Source: Hylemonella gracilis str. Niagara R (GTDB lineage: Bacteria; Pseudomonadota; Gammaproteobacteria; Burkholderiales; Burkholderiaceae_C). Taken from it: 64,000 bases of DNA. Below, one piece after another: positions 36,831 to 44,583 of the stretch. The translations under genes and the position numbers were made by a program. The stretch's first letter is position 1. Every line of letters starts with the position of its first letter. The notes below the pieces were generated by a model. The model did not search any database. It was not told the DNA's origin and saw only the letters and a list, made by a program, of their open reading frames with translations. The stretch lies in contig NZ_JEMG01000001.1 in the NCBI RefSeq assembly GCF_000600295.1, forward strand, positions 3,351,441-3,415,440. Reading direction: 5' to 3'.

Positions 36831-36926
36831 TTGTTTTCGACTTTGCAACGACAGTCCCTAAAATCAATAGGCCGCAAAGCCGCGCCAATGCTAGAGCCTT
36901 GTTTTCGACTTTAATTGCACAGAACA
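36831..36926. repeat. Right-end repeat array of the mobile element
   Basis: Two inverted copies of the GTCGAAAACA motif (GTTTTCGAC at 36833-36841 and 36901-36909) with the segment CTAGCATTGG shared with the left array. The terminal 30 bases (36897-36926) mirror 32812-32840. The 172 bp between the large gene's stop and this array has no gene. Confidence 0.8.
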
Positions 36927-36951
36927 GTTTGGCCACTCTCAGGAGGGACAC

Positions 36952-37023
36952 ATGGCCAACTTATGGAGCAGCGCCCAACTTGTAATGCAGACTTTGCTCT
37001 GGACATTACGTTGGGCGGCATAA
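36952..37023 (+). CDS. 23-codon ORF with strong Shine-Dalgarno, overlapping attC-like hairpin
   Basis: A perfect AGGAGG (36941-36946) lies five bases before an ATG that opens a 23-codon frame ending in TAA at 37021. The peptide is hydrophobic with five Trp/Leu-rich turns and three tryptophans, and ends RWAA. It lies between the right end of the mobile element and the SRPBCC gene, and its second half coincides with the attC-like hairpin. It could be a leader peptide, the 5' remnant of a cassette gene cut by the element's insertion, or an accidental frame. Confidence 0.4.
   Translation: MANLWSSAQLVMQTLLWTLRWAA
36972..37017 (+). other. attC-like recombination site (integron cassette boundary) or attenuator hairpin
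   Basis: GCCCAAC (36973-36979) and GTTGGGC (37010-37016) fit the inverse-core RYYYAAC and core GTTRRRY of attC sites and are perfectly complementary. Inside them GTAATG pairs with CATTAC and CAGA with TCTG, leaving a 6-base loop and small asymmetries. This is the folded layout of an attC site, but at about 46 bp it is shorter than the usual minimum near 57 bp. The start codon of the SRPBCC gene lies 30 bp after the core, as in a cassette. Confidence 0.5.
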
Positions 37024-37046
37024 ACACATAGCAAGGACGTTCACTT

Positions 37047-37487
37047 ATGTCATTTCAGTCCGAAACCGGTGTCATCCGCTGGAACATGCACTTCAATTCA
37101 CCGATGGCCAAGGTCTACTCTGCCCTCTCTACGGATGAAGGCCGGGCGAGCTACTGGGCAGAGTCGGCGCCGGAAGTCGACGGAAAGATCACTTTCCATA
37201 TTCTTGGCTACGAGCCATTTTCCGGGAAAGTCCTGAAAATGGCCGCCCCTTCGTTGTTCACAGTCGAGTACTTCGGAACAATCGTCGAGTTCTCGCTACG
37301 CGACGATGGCCAAGGCGGAACTGATCTCTCGTTGGTCGCCACACAAGTTGATGAGGCAATTCGCATGGAAATGGTAGCGGGATGGGTGTCCGTGCTTATG
37401 GCCATGAAAGCTGCGGTGGACTATGGAGTGGATCTTCGGAATCACGATGAATCGAGGGCTTGGGCTGGTGGTTTCGCTGACAACTGA
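37047..37487 (+). CDS. SRPBCC (START/Bet v1-like) domain protein, cassette-borne
   Basis: A 146-residue protein of the AHSA1/CalC type: WNMHFNSPMAKVYSALSTDEGRASYWAESA is the characteristic entry strand-helix, followed by YEPFSGKVL and a C-terminal helix AGWVSVLMAMKAAVDYG. Such domains bind hydrophobic ligands in a deep cavity; the ligand is unknown. AAGGA precedes the ATG by 9 bases. Base composition is lower in GC than the flanks, and small SRPBCC genes are common integron cargo. An ACCCAAC inverse core (37494-37500) occurs just after the stop but no matching GTTRRRY follows before the UreE-like gene, so the downstream attC appears truncated. Confidence 0.8.
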   Translation: MSFQSETGVIRWNMHFNSPMAKVYSALSTDEGRASYWAESAPEVDGKITFHILGYEPFSGKVLKMAAPSLFTVEYFGTIVEFSLRDDGQGGTDLSLVATQVDEAIRMEMVAGWVSVLMAMKAAVDYGVDLRNHDESRAWAGGFADN

Positions 37488-37540
37488 TATGCCACCCAAC
37501 AATTCGGAGAAGTACAAAACGTAGCTCAAGCTTGAGGTAG

Positions 37541-38071
37541 TCAATGCGTCGCAGGCCCCAGGATCAGCCGGCGTCTGGGCGGTTCGACTGTCACGTACCG
37601 CTGCGGCAGCGCCAGCTCCGCCACGGGTTCGAACGCTGCTACGCAAGCATCCACCCGCAGATGCATTTTTTCAAGCATGACCTTGATTTCAGGATTGCGC
37701 TCGACGAGCAAGGACATGCCATCGATGCTCATGGCGGCACCCCACTTGCCAAGTTGAAAGCTGGCCCGTGCCAAGTCCATGACGTCTCCGTGCTCCGCGC
37801 AGTGGGACACACGCATCAGCGGCTGTTTCGCCGCGAGAATGCTGACGAGCGAGCCATCTTCCGCGACCAGCACGTCCCCGCCGCGCAGTGGCCGTTCGTC
37901 GGACAACGATACGTGCACCGTGTCACCGCATGAACTCGCGGCGGAAAAGCTCGGCAGACGCCGGATATCCCACGCAAGCTCCAGCTTGCGCCCCCGCTCA
38001 ATCAAGGGTCTGGCCAGGCCTTTGCCCTGACGTACGACTTTCGAAGCCTTGATCACAGCTTGGATCACCAT
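37541..38071 (-). CDS. UreE-like protein lacking the nickel-binding histidines
   Basis: A 176-residue protein whose body follows urease accessory protein UreE: GRKLELAWDIRR, DTVHVSLSDERPLRGGDVLVAEDGSLV, AKQPLMRV, MDLARASFQLGKW, VMLEKMHLRVDACVAAFEPV. In UreE the conserved HLGNRH includes the essential nickel-binding His; here the segment reads QLGKWG (106-111), so both His are gone, and there is no His-rich tail. No urease gene is in the window. It is the last gene of a TonB receptor-ABC operon, five bases after the permease stop, so it was probably recruited to a new transport or assembly role. A residual H-C-x-x-H (90-94) could bind metal. Confidence 0.7.
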   Translation of the reverse strand: MVIQAVIKASKVVRQGKGLARPLIERGRKLELAWDIRRLPSFSAASSCGDTVHVSLSDERPLRGGDVLVAEDGSLVSILAAKQPLMRVSHCAEHGDVMDLARASFQLGKWGAAMSIDGMSLLVERNPEIKVMLEKMHLRVDACVAAFEPVAELALPQRYVTVEPPRRRLILGPATH

Positions 38072-38076
38072 GGCGT

Positions 38077-39474
38077 TTAGTCCCCCGCAGGTGAGGGCAC
38101 GGACTGCCCACGCCCCTCGTGTTGCCCAATCCGACGGGCCGCATGCACACCGAGCAGCGTCATGAGCGCCGCAACCAGCACCAAAGCCAGGAGCGCGCCG
38201 ACCGGCACCTGCTCACGCGACGCCACCGCCTTGAACTGCGGCAGCCGGGCGAAGTCTTCGGCCTCAAAGCGCGTTTCATTGAACAGATAGGGGTAGTAGA
38301 AATCGCGCAGCTGCGCATGAAACGCGGCCACCGCGTCCTGGTAGCTCAGTTGCGCCAACAGGTCGGTCGCGGCAGCGCGGTGGAGCACGGATTGCACGCC
38401 CACGCCAGGCAGCACCCAGCCCAAGCGGTCGGTCCAGTGCTGGCGCGCCACCATGCCCTCACGGTACGCCCTCACCTGCTGCGCAACGCTCTCATCCCCC
38501 AGTTGCTGGAAGGCGTAGTACCACTTCCAGTGAAAGCCCTCCGGGAGTGGCGCGGTGTGCTGCCATTGAGGATGAGTATGAAAGAACTGCTGCATGGTGT
38601 CCTCGCGCGGCAGATCCCAGGCGCCGTGCACGGACTGCCGTTGCGCGAGCATGAGCTCCACCCCCTGGCGCACGGGAACGGCTTGCACCAGCACGGCATT
38701 GCCCAGGGTGGGAAGCACCAAGGTGAGCACGGTCCAGCATCCCATGAGGGCGGTGGCGTTGACCATGGAGCTGCCGCCCCGTGACGCGACGATCAGAGCG
38801 AGGCCCGTCCAGAAACCCACATAGGCGCAGACGGTGGCCAGCACCAGGGCTGAGGCGGCCACGGACATGGCGCTGACCCAGGCGCCGACCAGCATGGGCA
38901 GCGCCAGGCAGGTGAACACGAGCACGGCACGCAGCAAGGCGCGCCGCAGCCACAGGCGTCGTCCGACACCGGGCAAGGCCTGCAGCGTGCCCAGCCGCCC
39001 CGCATGCCGCTCGCCCGACACCAGGTCATACAGCAGCGCAATCAGGAACAAGGGGGCCAGATAAACGAGCACAAAGGCGAAATCGAAACGTCCGGCCAGC
39101 GCCAGCTCGGGGTTGAACACCTCGCCCTCGTGCAACTGTGCCTGCAGCGCGAGCGCGCGCACGCGCAGCACATAAGGCGCCGTGTCGCGCAGGCCCAGGG
39201 CCAGGAAGGCCGCGGGGGCTGGCTCGTCCCAGGTGCCGAGAAAGGTGTAGTAAGCGACCGAACCGGGATCGCCCTTGGGCGCCAGCTTGGCCTGTTGCGC
39301 CGCCAGTTCCTGCCGCTGCAGCTCAGCCAGGTGGGTCAGGGTCTGCTGTTGGCGGGAGACTTCCCGCAAACCCGAAGCCACGGCCAGCGCGGACAAAAGC
39401 AGCAAGAGCAACACGCTGCCCAGGGCCAGCCGCGAACGACTCAAAAGACGCCACTCGTGCACCAGCCAGTTCAT
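38077..39474 (-). CDS. DUF3526-type ABC transporter permease (second)
   Basis: A 465-residue membrane protein: one anchor at about 15-35, a long periplasmic segment, then a cluster of helices at about 132-265 (FDFAFVLVYLAPLFLIALLYD, ALLRAVLVFTCLALPMLVGAW, TGLALIVAS) and a final helix near 430-450. This is the layout of ABC-2/NosY-like DUF3526 permeases. It overlaps the first permease by ATGA and shares its topology, so they probably form a heterodimer with the upstream ATPase. Role: export or surface transfer of an unknown substrate linked to the TonB receptor. Confidence 0.82.
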   Translation of the reverse strand: MNWLVHEWRLLSRSRLALGSVLLLLLLSALAVASGLREVSRQQQTLTHLAELQRQELAAQQAKLAPKGDPGSVAYYTFLGTWDEPAPAAFLALGLRDTAPYVLRVRALALQAQLHEGEVFNPELALAGRFDFAFVLVYLAPLFLIALLYDLVSGERHAGRLGTLQALPGVGRRLWLRRALLRAVLVFTCLALPMLVGAWVSAMSVAASALVLATVCAYVGFWTGLALIVASRGGSSMVNATALMGCWTVLTLVLPTLGNAVLVQAVPVRQGVELMLAQRQSVHGAWDLPREDTMQQFFHTHPQWQHTAPLPEGFHWKWYYAFQQLGDESVAQQVRAYREGMVARQHWTDRLGWVLPGVGVQSVLHRAAATDLLAQLSYQDAVAAFHAQLRDFYYPYLFNETRFEAEDFARLPQFKAVASREQVPVGALLALVLVAALMTLLGVHAARRIGQHEGRGQSVPSPAGD

Positions 39475-40898
39475 CGCGCACCTCCCGCCAGGCGCCGGGC
39501 GACGAAGGCCAGCAAGCCCGCGAGCCCGAGCAGCCAGGCCAGCAAGACGCCGGACATGGGCAGCGCGCGGCGCAGGGTGGCGGATGTCGCCTCGGGTTCG
39601 AAGCGGAAATCCGCGATGCCCTGCCAATGCGCCTTGTCGATGCGGCCCGAGAGGCTGCCCTTGTCGGTCGCGAAGTTCAGTTTCTCCGCCTGCAGTCGAT
39701 TGAGCCGCTGCACCAGCTCATAACGATGGCTTTCGGCCTGCTCCAGGAAGCGGCGATAGGCATGCAGGTCGGTGCCGGCCGCGATCATCGAAACACGGCG
39801 CAGGGCGATCACCGGGCTGACCAGCGAGAACGCGTCCACCCGGTTCAACTGCGCCTGCTGGAGCCCGAAACTCTCCTTGGCGTAGCGGTCGAACAAGGCG
39901 CTCGTGAGTCGCTCGCCTTCCATGCCCAGTATGCCTTTGTAATTCACGGGCAGATCCTCGACGCGGGTGACACCGTATTGCGCCAGCACCTTCTTGCGAA
40001 ACTCGCCGAAATAAGGGTCATCTGGATTGTGGCTGTCGCCCATGGCGGCCAGGTCCCGTGCCACGGCAATCTCTGTTTCGATGCGCGTGGGCAGGGGCAG
40101 CGTGGACGCCACCAGCTCGGGCGCCAGTCGGGGCACCAGCACCACGGTCAAGGCCCAGATCGCCAGCAGGAAGATCAGCGCATCCCGTCCGCGCCTGGCC
40201 AGCGTGGAGATCACCGTCACGCAGACCACCCAGAGGGCGAGCCACAAACCGTAGGCCAGCAGCATCACCAGGACAAGGCTGAGCGGTGCGGACGTGGCGG
40301 TGGCCACAGCAGCCAACGCCAGAGCAGCGGGGGCCAGCAGGAGCAAGGCCACGCCCGCCAGGGCCAGCAGCTTGCCCGCGACCAGCTGGCCTGGCTGCAC
40401 ACCCTGCGCCAGCAGCAGGCGCAGTGTTCCCGCTTCGCGCTCGCGCGCCACGGCCGCGTGGCCGAGGAAGATGAGCAGCAGGGGAACGGTGATCTGGAGC
40501 ACGAAGGCCGGCGTCAACTGGCCGAAGCGCAACATCAGCGAGGACTGCCGCACGTCGCCGAAGTTGGCGCTGTTCTGGCGGTGGCCCTCCAGGAAGAGCG
40601 TGTGACCGGTATAGGGGTCGATGCCGGAATCAAAGGCGGCCAGCGGATTGATCGGCCTGAACGCGAAGTGCCCGTAGTGCACCATGCGGTGAGGATGCCG
40701 GTCAGGCTGTGCCTCGAATTCATGATCCACCTGTGACTGGTAGCGCATCCGATCGGCATGCGCCGCGCGGCGCTGCTCCCAGGCGGTCAAGGCGGAAGCC
40801 AGGGTCAAGACCAGGAGCAACAGCAGCCCGATGACCGCGACCCGGTCTCGCAGCAGCAGTCTCCACTCCTCGCTGGCAATGCGGACCACCGGGCTCAT
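39471..40898 (-). CDS. DUF3526-type ABC transporter permease (first)
   Basis: A 475-residue membrane protein homologous in layout to the next gene: anchor at about 18-39, a long outer segment (with FRPINPLAAFDSGIDPYTG), helices at about 130-155 and 175-260 (VLQITVPLLLIFLGHAAVARE, LLALAGVALLLLAPAALALA, ALIFLLAIWALTVVLVP), a second loop, and a last helix at 448-466. The AREREAGTLRLLLAQG segment is the ABC-2 permease coupling region. Overlaps the ATPase stop and the second permease (ATGA at both ends), indicating tight co-translation. Confidence 0.84.
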   Translation of the reverse strand: MSPVVRIASEEWRLLLRDRVAVIGLLLLLVLTLASALTAWEQRRAAHADRMRYQSQVDHEFEAQPDRHPHRMVHYGHFAFRPINPLAAFDSGIDPYTGHTLFLEGHRQNSANFGDVRQSSLMLRFGQLTPAFVLQITVPLLLIFLGHAAVAREREAGTLRLLLAQGVQPGQLVAGKLLALAGVALLLLAPAALALAAVATATSAPLSLVLVMLLAYGLWLALWVVCVTVISTLARRGRDALIFLLAIWALTVVLVPRLAPELVASTLPLPTRIETEIAVARDLAAMGDSHNPDDPYFGEFRKKVLAQYGVTRVEDLPVNYKGILGMEGERLTSALFDRYAKESFGLQQAQLNRVDAFSLVSPVIALRRVSMIAAGTDLHAYRRFLEQAESHRYELVQRLNRLQAEKLNFATDKGSLSGRIDKAHWQGIADFRFEPEATSATLRRALPMSGVLLAWLLGLAGLLAFVARRLAGGAR

Positions 40899-41659
40899 CG
40901 CAAGGCCTCCGCGCCAGCGTAATACCGGTGCAACGCGGGCACGTCAAAACGCTCCGGCCCAGCGCCAGCGGCGACCTGCAGGGCCAATCGGCCATCGCGC
41001 AGGAAGCTGATGCGATCGACGATGTCCGCCGCACCCAGCAAGTCATGCGTGACCATGAGGATGGCCACCCCCTGGCTACGCAGGGCAGCGAGCAGATGGT
41101 TGAACTCCGTGGCAGCTTGAGGATCGAGACCGGAGGTCGGCTCATCCAGCAGCAAGGCCGGGACCTTGCGCGCGAGCGCAAGTGCGATCGAAACCTTCTG
41201 CCGCATCCCCTTCGAAAAACCCGAGACGCGGCGGCCGTGCGCCGCCCTGTCCAGGCCCGCGGCGCAAAGCGCTGCGCCGATGGCCAGGGCATCGGCGGGT
41301 TGCTCAGCCAAATGCAGCAGATAAGCGACGTTCTCGGCCGCGCTCAGATGCTCGTACAAGGCCACGTTTTCCGGGATGTAGGCCAGCTGGCGCCGGGCCG
41401 CCACAGGCTGCGTGGCGGGATCCACGCCATGGACGCGGACTTCACCGCTGCGCGGCTGGACGAAACCCAGCAGCAGATTGAGCGTGGTGGTTTTGCCGGC
41501 GCCGTTAGCACCCAGCAGGGCATGTATCTCCCCCGCCTGGATGGCGAGGTCCAGGCCCCGCAGTATCACGGTGTCGCCATAACCAGCAACGACGCCACGA
41601 ATGTCCAGCACGGCCGCGCGGGCAGCAGAAGGTGATGCGTTCATTGGGGTCTCAGGCAT
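40895..41659 (-). CDS. ABC transporter ATP-binding protein (NosF/CcmA-like)
   Basis: A 254-residue nucleotide-binding subunit. Walker A GANGAGKTT, Q-loop AYIPEN, signature SGFSKGMRQKVSIA (variant of LSGGQ), Walker B LLLDEPTSGLDP and the H-loop MVTHD are all present. It resembles ATPases of ABC-2 exporters. The ATG at 41659 is chosen; a TTG at 41665 would overlap the receptor stop. It powers the two DUF3526 permeases encoded just downstream. Confidence 0.93.
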   Translation of the reverse strand: MPETPMNASPSAARAAVLDIRGVVAGYGDTVILRGLDLAIQAGEIHALLGANGAGKTTTLNLLLGFVQPRSGEVRVHGVDPATQPVAARRQLAYIPENVALYEHLSAAENVAYLLHLAEQPADALAIGAALCAAGLDRAAHGRRVSGFSKGMRQKVSIALALARKVPALLLDEPTSGLDPQAATEFNHLLAALRSQGVAILMVTHDLLGAADIVDRISFLRDGRLALQVAAGAGPERFDVPALHRYYAGAEALR

Positions 41660-41661
41660 GC

Positions 41662-43827
41662 TCAAAACTTCGCCTGCATGCCGACCGTGATGGTGCGCGG
41701 CGCACCCGGCGTGACCCAGACGCGGCTGTAGGAACTGGTGTAGTAGGTCTCGTCGAACAGGTTATCGACGTCCATCGTCAGGCGCACCGAAGAGTTCAGG
41801 CGCCAGTAGCCCACCAGCTTGGCCGTCGTGTAGGCTGGAAGATTGAATTCCGGCGTACCCGCGTCCGCTTCGGCCTGGGTGCGGGCCTGTCCCAGCCGCT
41901 CGCCGACATAGGTCACGCCCCCCCCGATGCCATAGCGTTGTCCATTGGCAAAGTTGTCCTCGTAGACCGTCAGCAGGCTGCCATTGACCCGAGGCACGTT
42001 CAGCAGGCGTTCGCCCTCCTCTAGGGTGTTGTCCTTGGTGATTTCCACGTCGTTCAGCACCAGGCTCGCATTGACACGCAAGTTGCGGGTCACCTGTCCG
42101 GCAAAGTCCAGTTCCGCTCCCCGGCTGCGGACTTCCCCCGCCGCGATCGAGGAACCGGCGTTGTCCGGATCGGCAGTCAGCACATTGCTTTTGCGGATAT
42201 CGAAGAGCGCGGCCGTCACCCCGATGCGCTGGCCCTCGTTTTCCCATTTGGTGCCCAGCTCGAAGGCCTTGCCGACTTCCGGATCAAAACCCTGTCCATC
42301 AACGTCCACGCCTGAGTTCGGTCGGAAGGATTGACCTGCATTCGCATAGACCGTCCATTGCTCCGAAGGCAGCCAACTGAGCCCCACTCGGGGCGACGTC
42401 GAGGAAGGGTCTTGCTTCGTCGTGGTGTTGGTTCTGCGGTTCTCCAGGGTCTGCTCGTAGTTGTCCACGCGCACGCCCGCGAGCACGCGCCACTGCGGCG
42501 CCAGCTTGATCGCATCCTGCACATAAAACGCCGTGTTGCGCTGTTCTTCCAGCGTGTCGGTGTTGGCCACCGGTGTCGCTTGGGCCTGACCGTACACAGG
42601 GCTGTAGATGTTGATCGCGTACGGATTGCCCGCACTCGGGTTGGCGCGCAACATCACCGAGTCCATTTCAAACCGGAAGGTCTCCACGCCCAGCAGCAAT
42701 TCGTGTTCGACGGTCCCGGTATTCACGATGCCCTGAATTTCGGCCTGTAGCGCGATGTCTTCAGACGCATAGTCCCTATAACGGCGCTGCCGCCACAGAT
42801 CACCATTGGCCTGCAGGGACGTCGGTTCGCTCGAATAGCCTTCGATCGAGGTTTCCCGGTAGGACAGCCCGAGGCGACTGCGCCAGGTTTCCACCCAGGC
42901 CTGGGAGAGGATCAACTGGTGGGTGCTGTTGTCGACCTCCACATCGCCATCGGACGGCTCGCCCAGAAACCGGCTGCGCGGAATCTTGCCGAGCTTGTTG
43001 TCGACCGCCACCACGCCGCGATCCAGCGGCGTCTCGTGGTGGATGACCTCGCCCACGTACTCGAGCATGCTGTCGCGACTGAGTTTCCAGGTGAACGCCG
43101 GCGCGATAACCTGGCGCTTGGCGTCCACATGGTCGCGAAAGCTGTCGCGGTCCTCGACCGCCACGTTGAGCCGGTACGCGACGTTGTCGCCTATGGGGCC
43201 CGTGGTATCCAGCGCGCCACGCTTGAGTCCATAACTGCCGACATACCCCTCAACCGAATTGGCCGTGGTCCACAGTGGACGCTTGGACACGACGTTCAAG
43301 GTGCCACCTGGCTCACTGCTGCCGTACAGGGCGGCCGCCGTGCCCTTGAGAAATTCGATGCGCTCGACGCCTGCCAGGTCGCGCGGCGCGTTGAATCCAC
43401 GATTGGACGAAAAGCCATTGAGCAAGGTCGCCATGCCGGTGTTCTCGTTGCCGGGAAGACCGCGGATGGCGATGTTGTCCCAGAGGCCGCCGAAGTTGTT
43501 CTGACGCGAAACACCACCGACGTAATCCAGCACGTCGTCGAGCTTTGTGGCCCCCAGATCGTCGATGGCCTGCCGGGTGATGACACGCACCGACTGCGGC
43601 AACTCGCGCAAGGGCAGATCGGTCTTGGCTCCGGCGGCCTCTTCCGCGTGATAAGCGCCCGACGCCGTGCGGCCGACCACTTCGACCGTCGCGAGCGTGG
43701 GCAACGAAGTATCACCGGCGGTCTGGGCGCCCACCATGGAGGCATGGAGAGAAGCGATGGTCAGAGTCAGCCAGCTTGGCGACAGGAAACCTGGACGATG
43801 GAGCGACGAAGAGAAAGTCATGGTCAT
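41662..43827 (-). CDS. TonB-dependent siderophore-type receptor
   Basis: A 721-residue outer-membrane receptor. After a signal peptide (ends near AQTAG, about residue 36) come a TonB-box-like TLATVEVVG, a plug (LRELPQSVRVITRQAIDDLGA, LDYVGGVSRQNNFGG, IRGLPGNENTGMATLLNGF, ERIEFLKGTAAALYGSSEPGG) and a 22-strand barrel ending TVGMQAKF with a terminal Phe. The plug signatures are those of the siderophore subclass (FhuA/FpvA/FoxA). The ATG at 43827 is chosen over a TTG at 43839. A Fur-box-like sequence lies 64-82 bp upstream. It heads an operon with an ABC-2 transporter and a UreE-like protein. Confidence 0.92.
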   Translation of the reverse strand: MTMTFSSSLHRPGFLSPSWLTLTIASLHASMVGAQTAGDTSLPTLATVEVVGRTASGAYHAEEAAGAKTDLPLRELPQSVRVITRQAIDDLGATKLDDVLDYVGGVSRQNNFGGLWDNIAIRGLPGNENTGMATLLNGFSSNRGFNAPRDLAGVERIEFLKGTAAALYGSSEPGGTLNVVSKRPLWTTANSVEGYVGSYGLKRGALDTTGPIGDNVAYRLNVAVEDRDSFRDHVDAKRQVIAPAFTWKLSRDSMLEYVGEVIHHETPLDRGVVAVDNKLGKIPRSRFLGEPSDGDVEVDNSTHQLILSQAWVETWRSRLGLSYRETSIEGYSSEPTSLQANGDLWRQRRYRDYASEDIALQAEIQGIVNTGTVEHELLLGVETFRFEMDSVMLRANPSAGNPYAINIYSPVYGQAQATPVANTDTLEEQRNTAFYVQDAIKLAPQWRVLAGVRVDNYEQTLENRRTNTTTKQDPSSTSPRVGLSWLPSEQWTVYANAGQSFRPNSGVDVDGQGFDPEVGKAFELGTKWENEGQRIGVTAALFDIRKSNVLTADPDNAGSSIAAGEVRSRGAELDFAGQVTRNLRVNASLVLNDVEITKDNTLEEGERLLNVPRVNGSLLTVYEDNFANGQRYGIGGGVTYVGERLGQARTQAEADAGTPEFNLPAYTTAKLVGYWRLNSSVRLTMDVDNLFDETYYTSSYSRVWVTPGAPRTITVGMQAKF

Positions 43828-43890
43828 TGGAGGCTGCAAGAGGAATCAGACGCAAGAGGTGGTGTTTTTATTTCAGCTCTAATTATATTG

Positions 43891-43909
43891 CTAACTCATT
43901 ATCATTAAT
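43891..43909 (-). promoter_or_regulatory. Fur box candidate
   Basis: The minus strand reads ATTAATGATAATGAGTTAG here; by hand it matches 12 of 19 positions of the E. coli Fur consensus, including an unbroken AATGATAAT, in an AT-rich patch unusual for this genome. It sits upstream of the TonB receptor gene, so iron repression of the receptor-ABC-UreE-like operon is likely. Confidence 0.6.
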
Positions 43910-44062
43910 AATCGAGAGCGGCAGCTCAATATGAAGCGCCCCCATGCAAGCAACGCCGATGCCTCCGAGCCGGTGCTCACTCGGCGCAACCATGAACCCT
44001 GGTTGGCTTGCTGTCCGGCACCCCATGTCCTGGGTTGAAACCTGGTTTGACGCGATTCTCGA

Positions 44063-44072
44063 ATATGCATAT
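44063..44072. promoter_or_regulatory. Palindrome ATATGCATAT upstream of the MarR gene
   Basis: A perfect 10-bp palindrome lies 32 bp before the GTG start of the MarR-family gene, in an AT-rich stretch, with a second imperfect half ATCATGCTAT immediately after. This is the kind of site a MarR dimer binds for autoregulation, but no binding rule is known for this protein. Confidence 0.35.
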
Positions 44073-44103
44073 CATGCTATTCATTCAAATCCAAGGAATC
44101 ATC

Positions 44104-44583
44104 GTGACAACGGATATCGTCAAGGAACTCGGCCATTTGAGTCTTGGTACACGCCTCAAGCGCATCGGCGAGACCTTGCAAGCGCAGACGCAAGCGGTAC
44201 TCTCGGCGCATGGCTTCGATCAACCCGCGGCCTACTTCCCGCTGCTCGCGGCGCTGGACCGGTTGGGCGCCTTGAGCGTGGGCGAACTGAGTCAGGCGGT
44301 GGGCGTCAGGCAGCCAGTCGTCACACGGTCCTTGAGCGGACTGGAGGGCGATGGCCTCGTGCAGTCGGAAACGAGCGAGGAAGATCGGCGGGTGCGCCGC
44401 GTCGGCCTGAGCCGCAAGGGACGCACCCTGGTGCAACGCGCCAAGGGTGAGGCTTGGCCAGCCATCGAGGCCTGCGTGGCCCAGGCCTGCGCAGGCTTGA
44501 AGGGTGATCTGCTCGCCCAACTCACCGCGCTTGAGCAGGCGCTGGCGGAAAGACCACTGCTGCAACGGGCGCAGGAGGCATGA
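44104..44583 (+). CDS. MarR-family transcriptional regulator
   Basis: A 159-residue winged-helix repressor. The DNA-binding part is LGALSVGELSQAVGVRQPVVTRSLSGLEGDGLV with the wing ETSEEDRRVRRVGLS, preceded and followed by dimerisation helices. The start is a GTG at 44104 with AAGGA about 6 bases before it; the longer frame from 44008 has no support. It is divergent from the TonB receptor and coupled (ATGA) to a GNAT acetyltransferase, a common MarR-acetyltransferase pairing. Targets may be its own promoter. Confidence 0.9.
   Translation: MTTDIVKELGHLSLGTRLKRIGETLQAQTQAVLSAHGFDQPAAYFPLLAALDRLGALSVGELSQAVGVRQPVVTRSLSGLEGDGLVQSETSEEDRRVRRVGLSRKGRTLVQRAKGEAWPAIEACVAQACAGLKGDLLAQLTALEQALAERPLLQRAQEA

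Larger units (their letters stand above)
32812..36926. mobile_element. TIR-bounded cargo element without transposase (MIC-like)
   Basis: The two ends are inverted copies: the left starts TGTTC at 32812 and the right, read on the minus strand, starts TGTTC at 36926; both contain GCAATTAAAGTCGAAAACA followed by GG. The TG...CA ends and repeated subterminal GTCGAAAACA motifs (32829, 32849 and 32910 left; complement at 36833-36841 and 36901-36909 right) resemble the transposase-binding arrays of IS21-, Tn7- and Mu-type elements. No transposase gene is inside; a single 1,140-residue protein gene fills it. GC content is visibly lower than the flanks. No perfect target duplication is seen (TTTTT versus GTTTG beside the ends). 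Confidence 0.7.

Noticed and set aside
32807..36931. Target-site duplication beside the mobile element
   Set aside because: The five bases next to each end (TTTTT and GTTTG) differ, so no duplication can be claimed.
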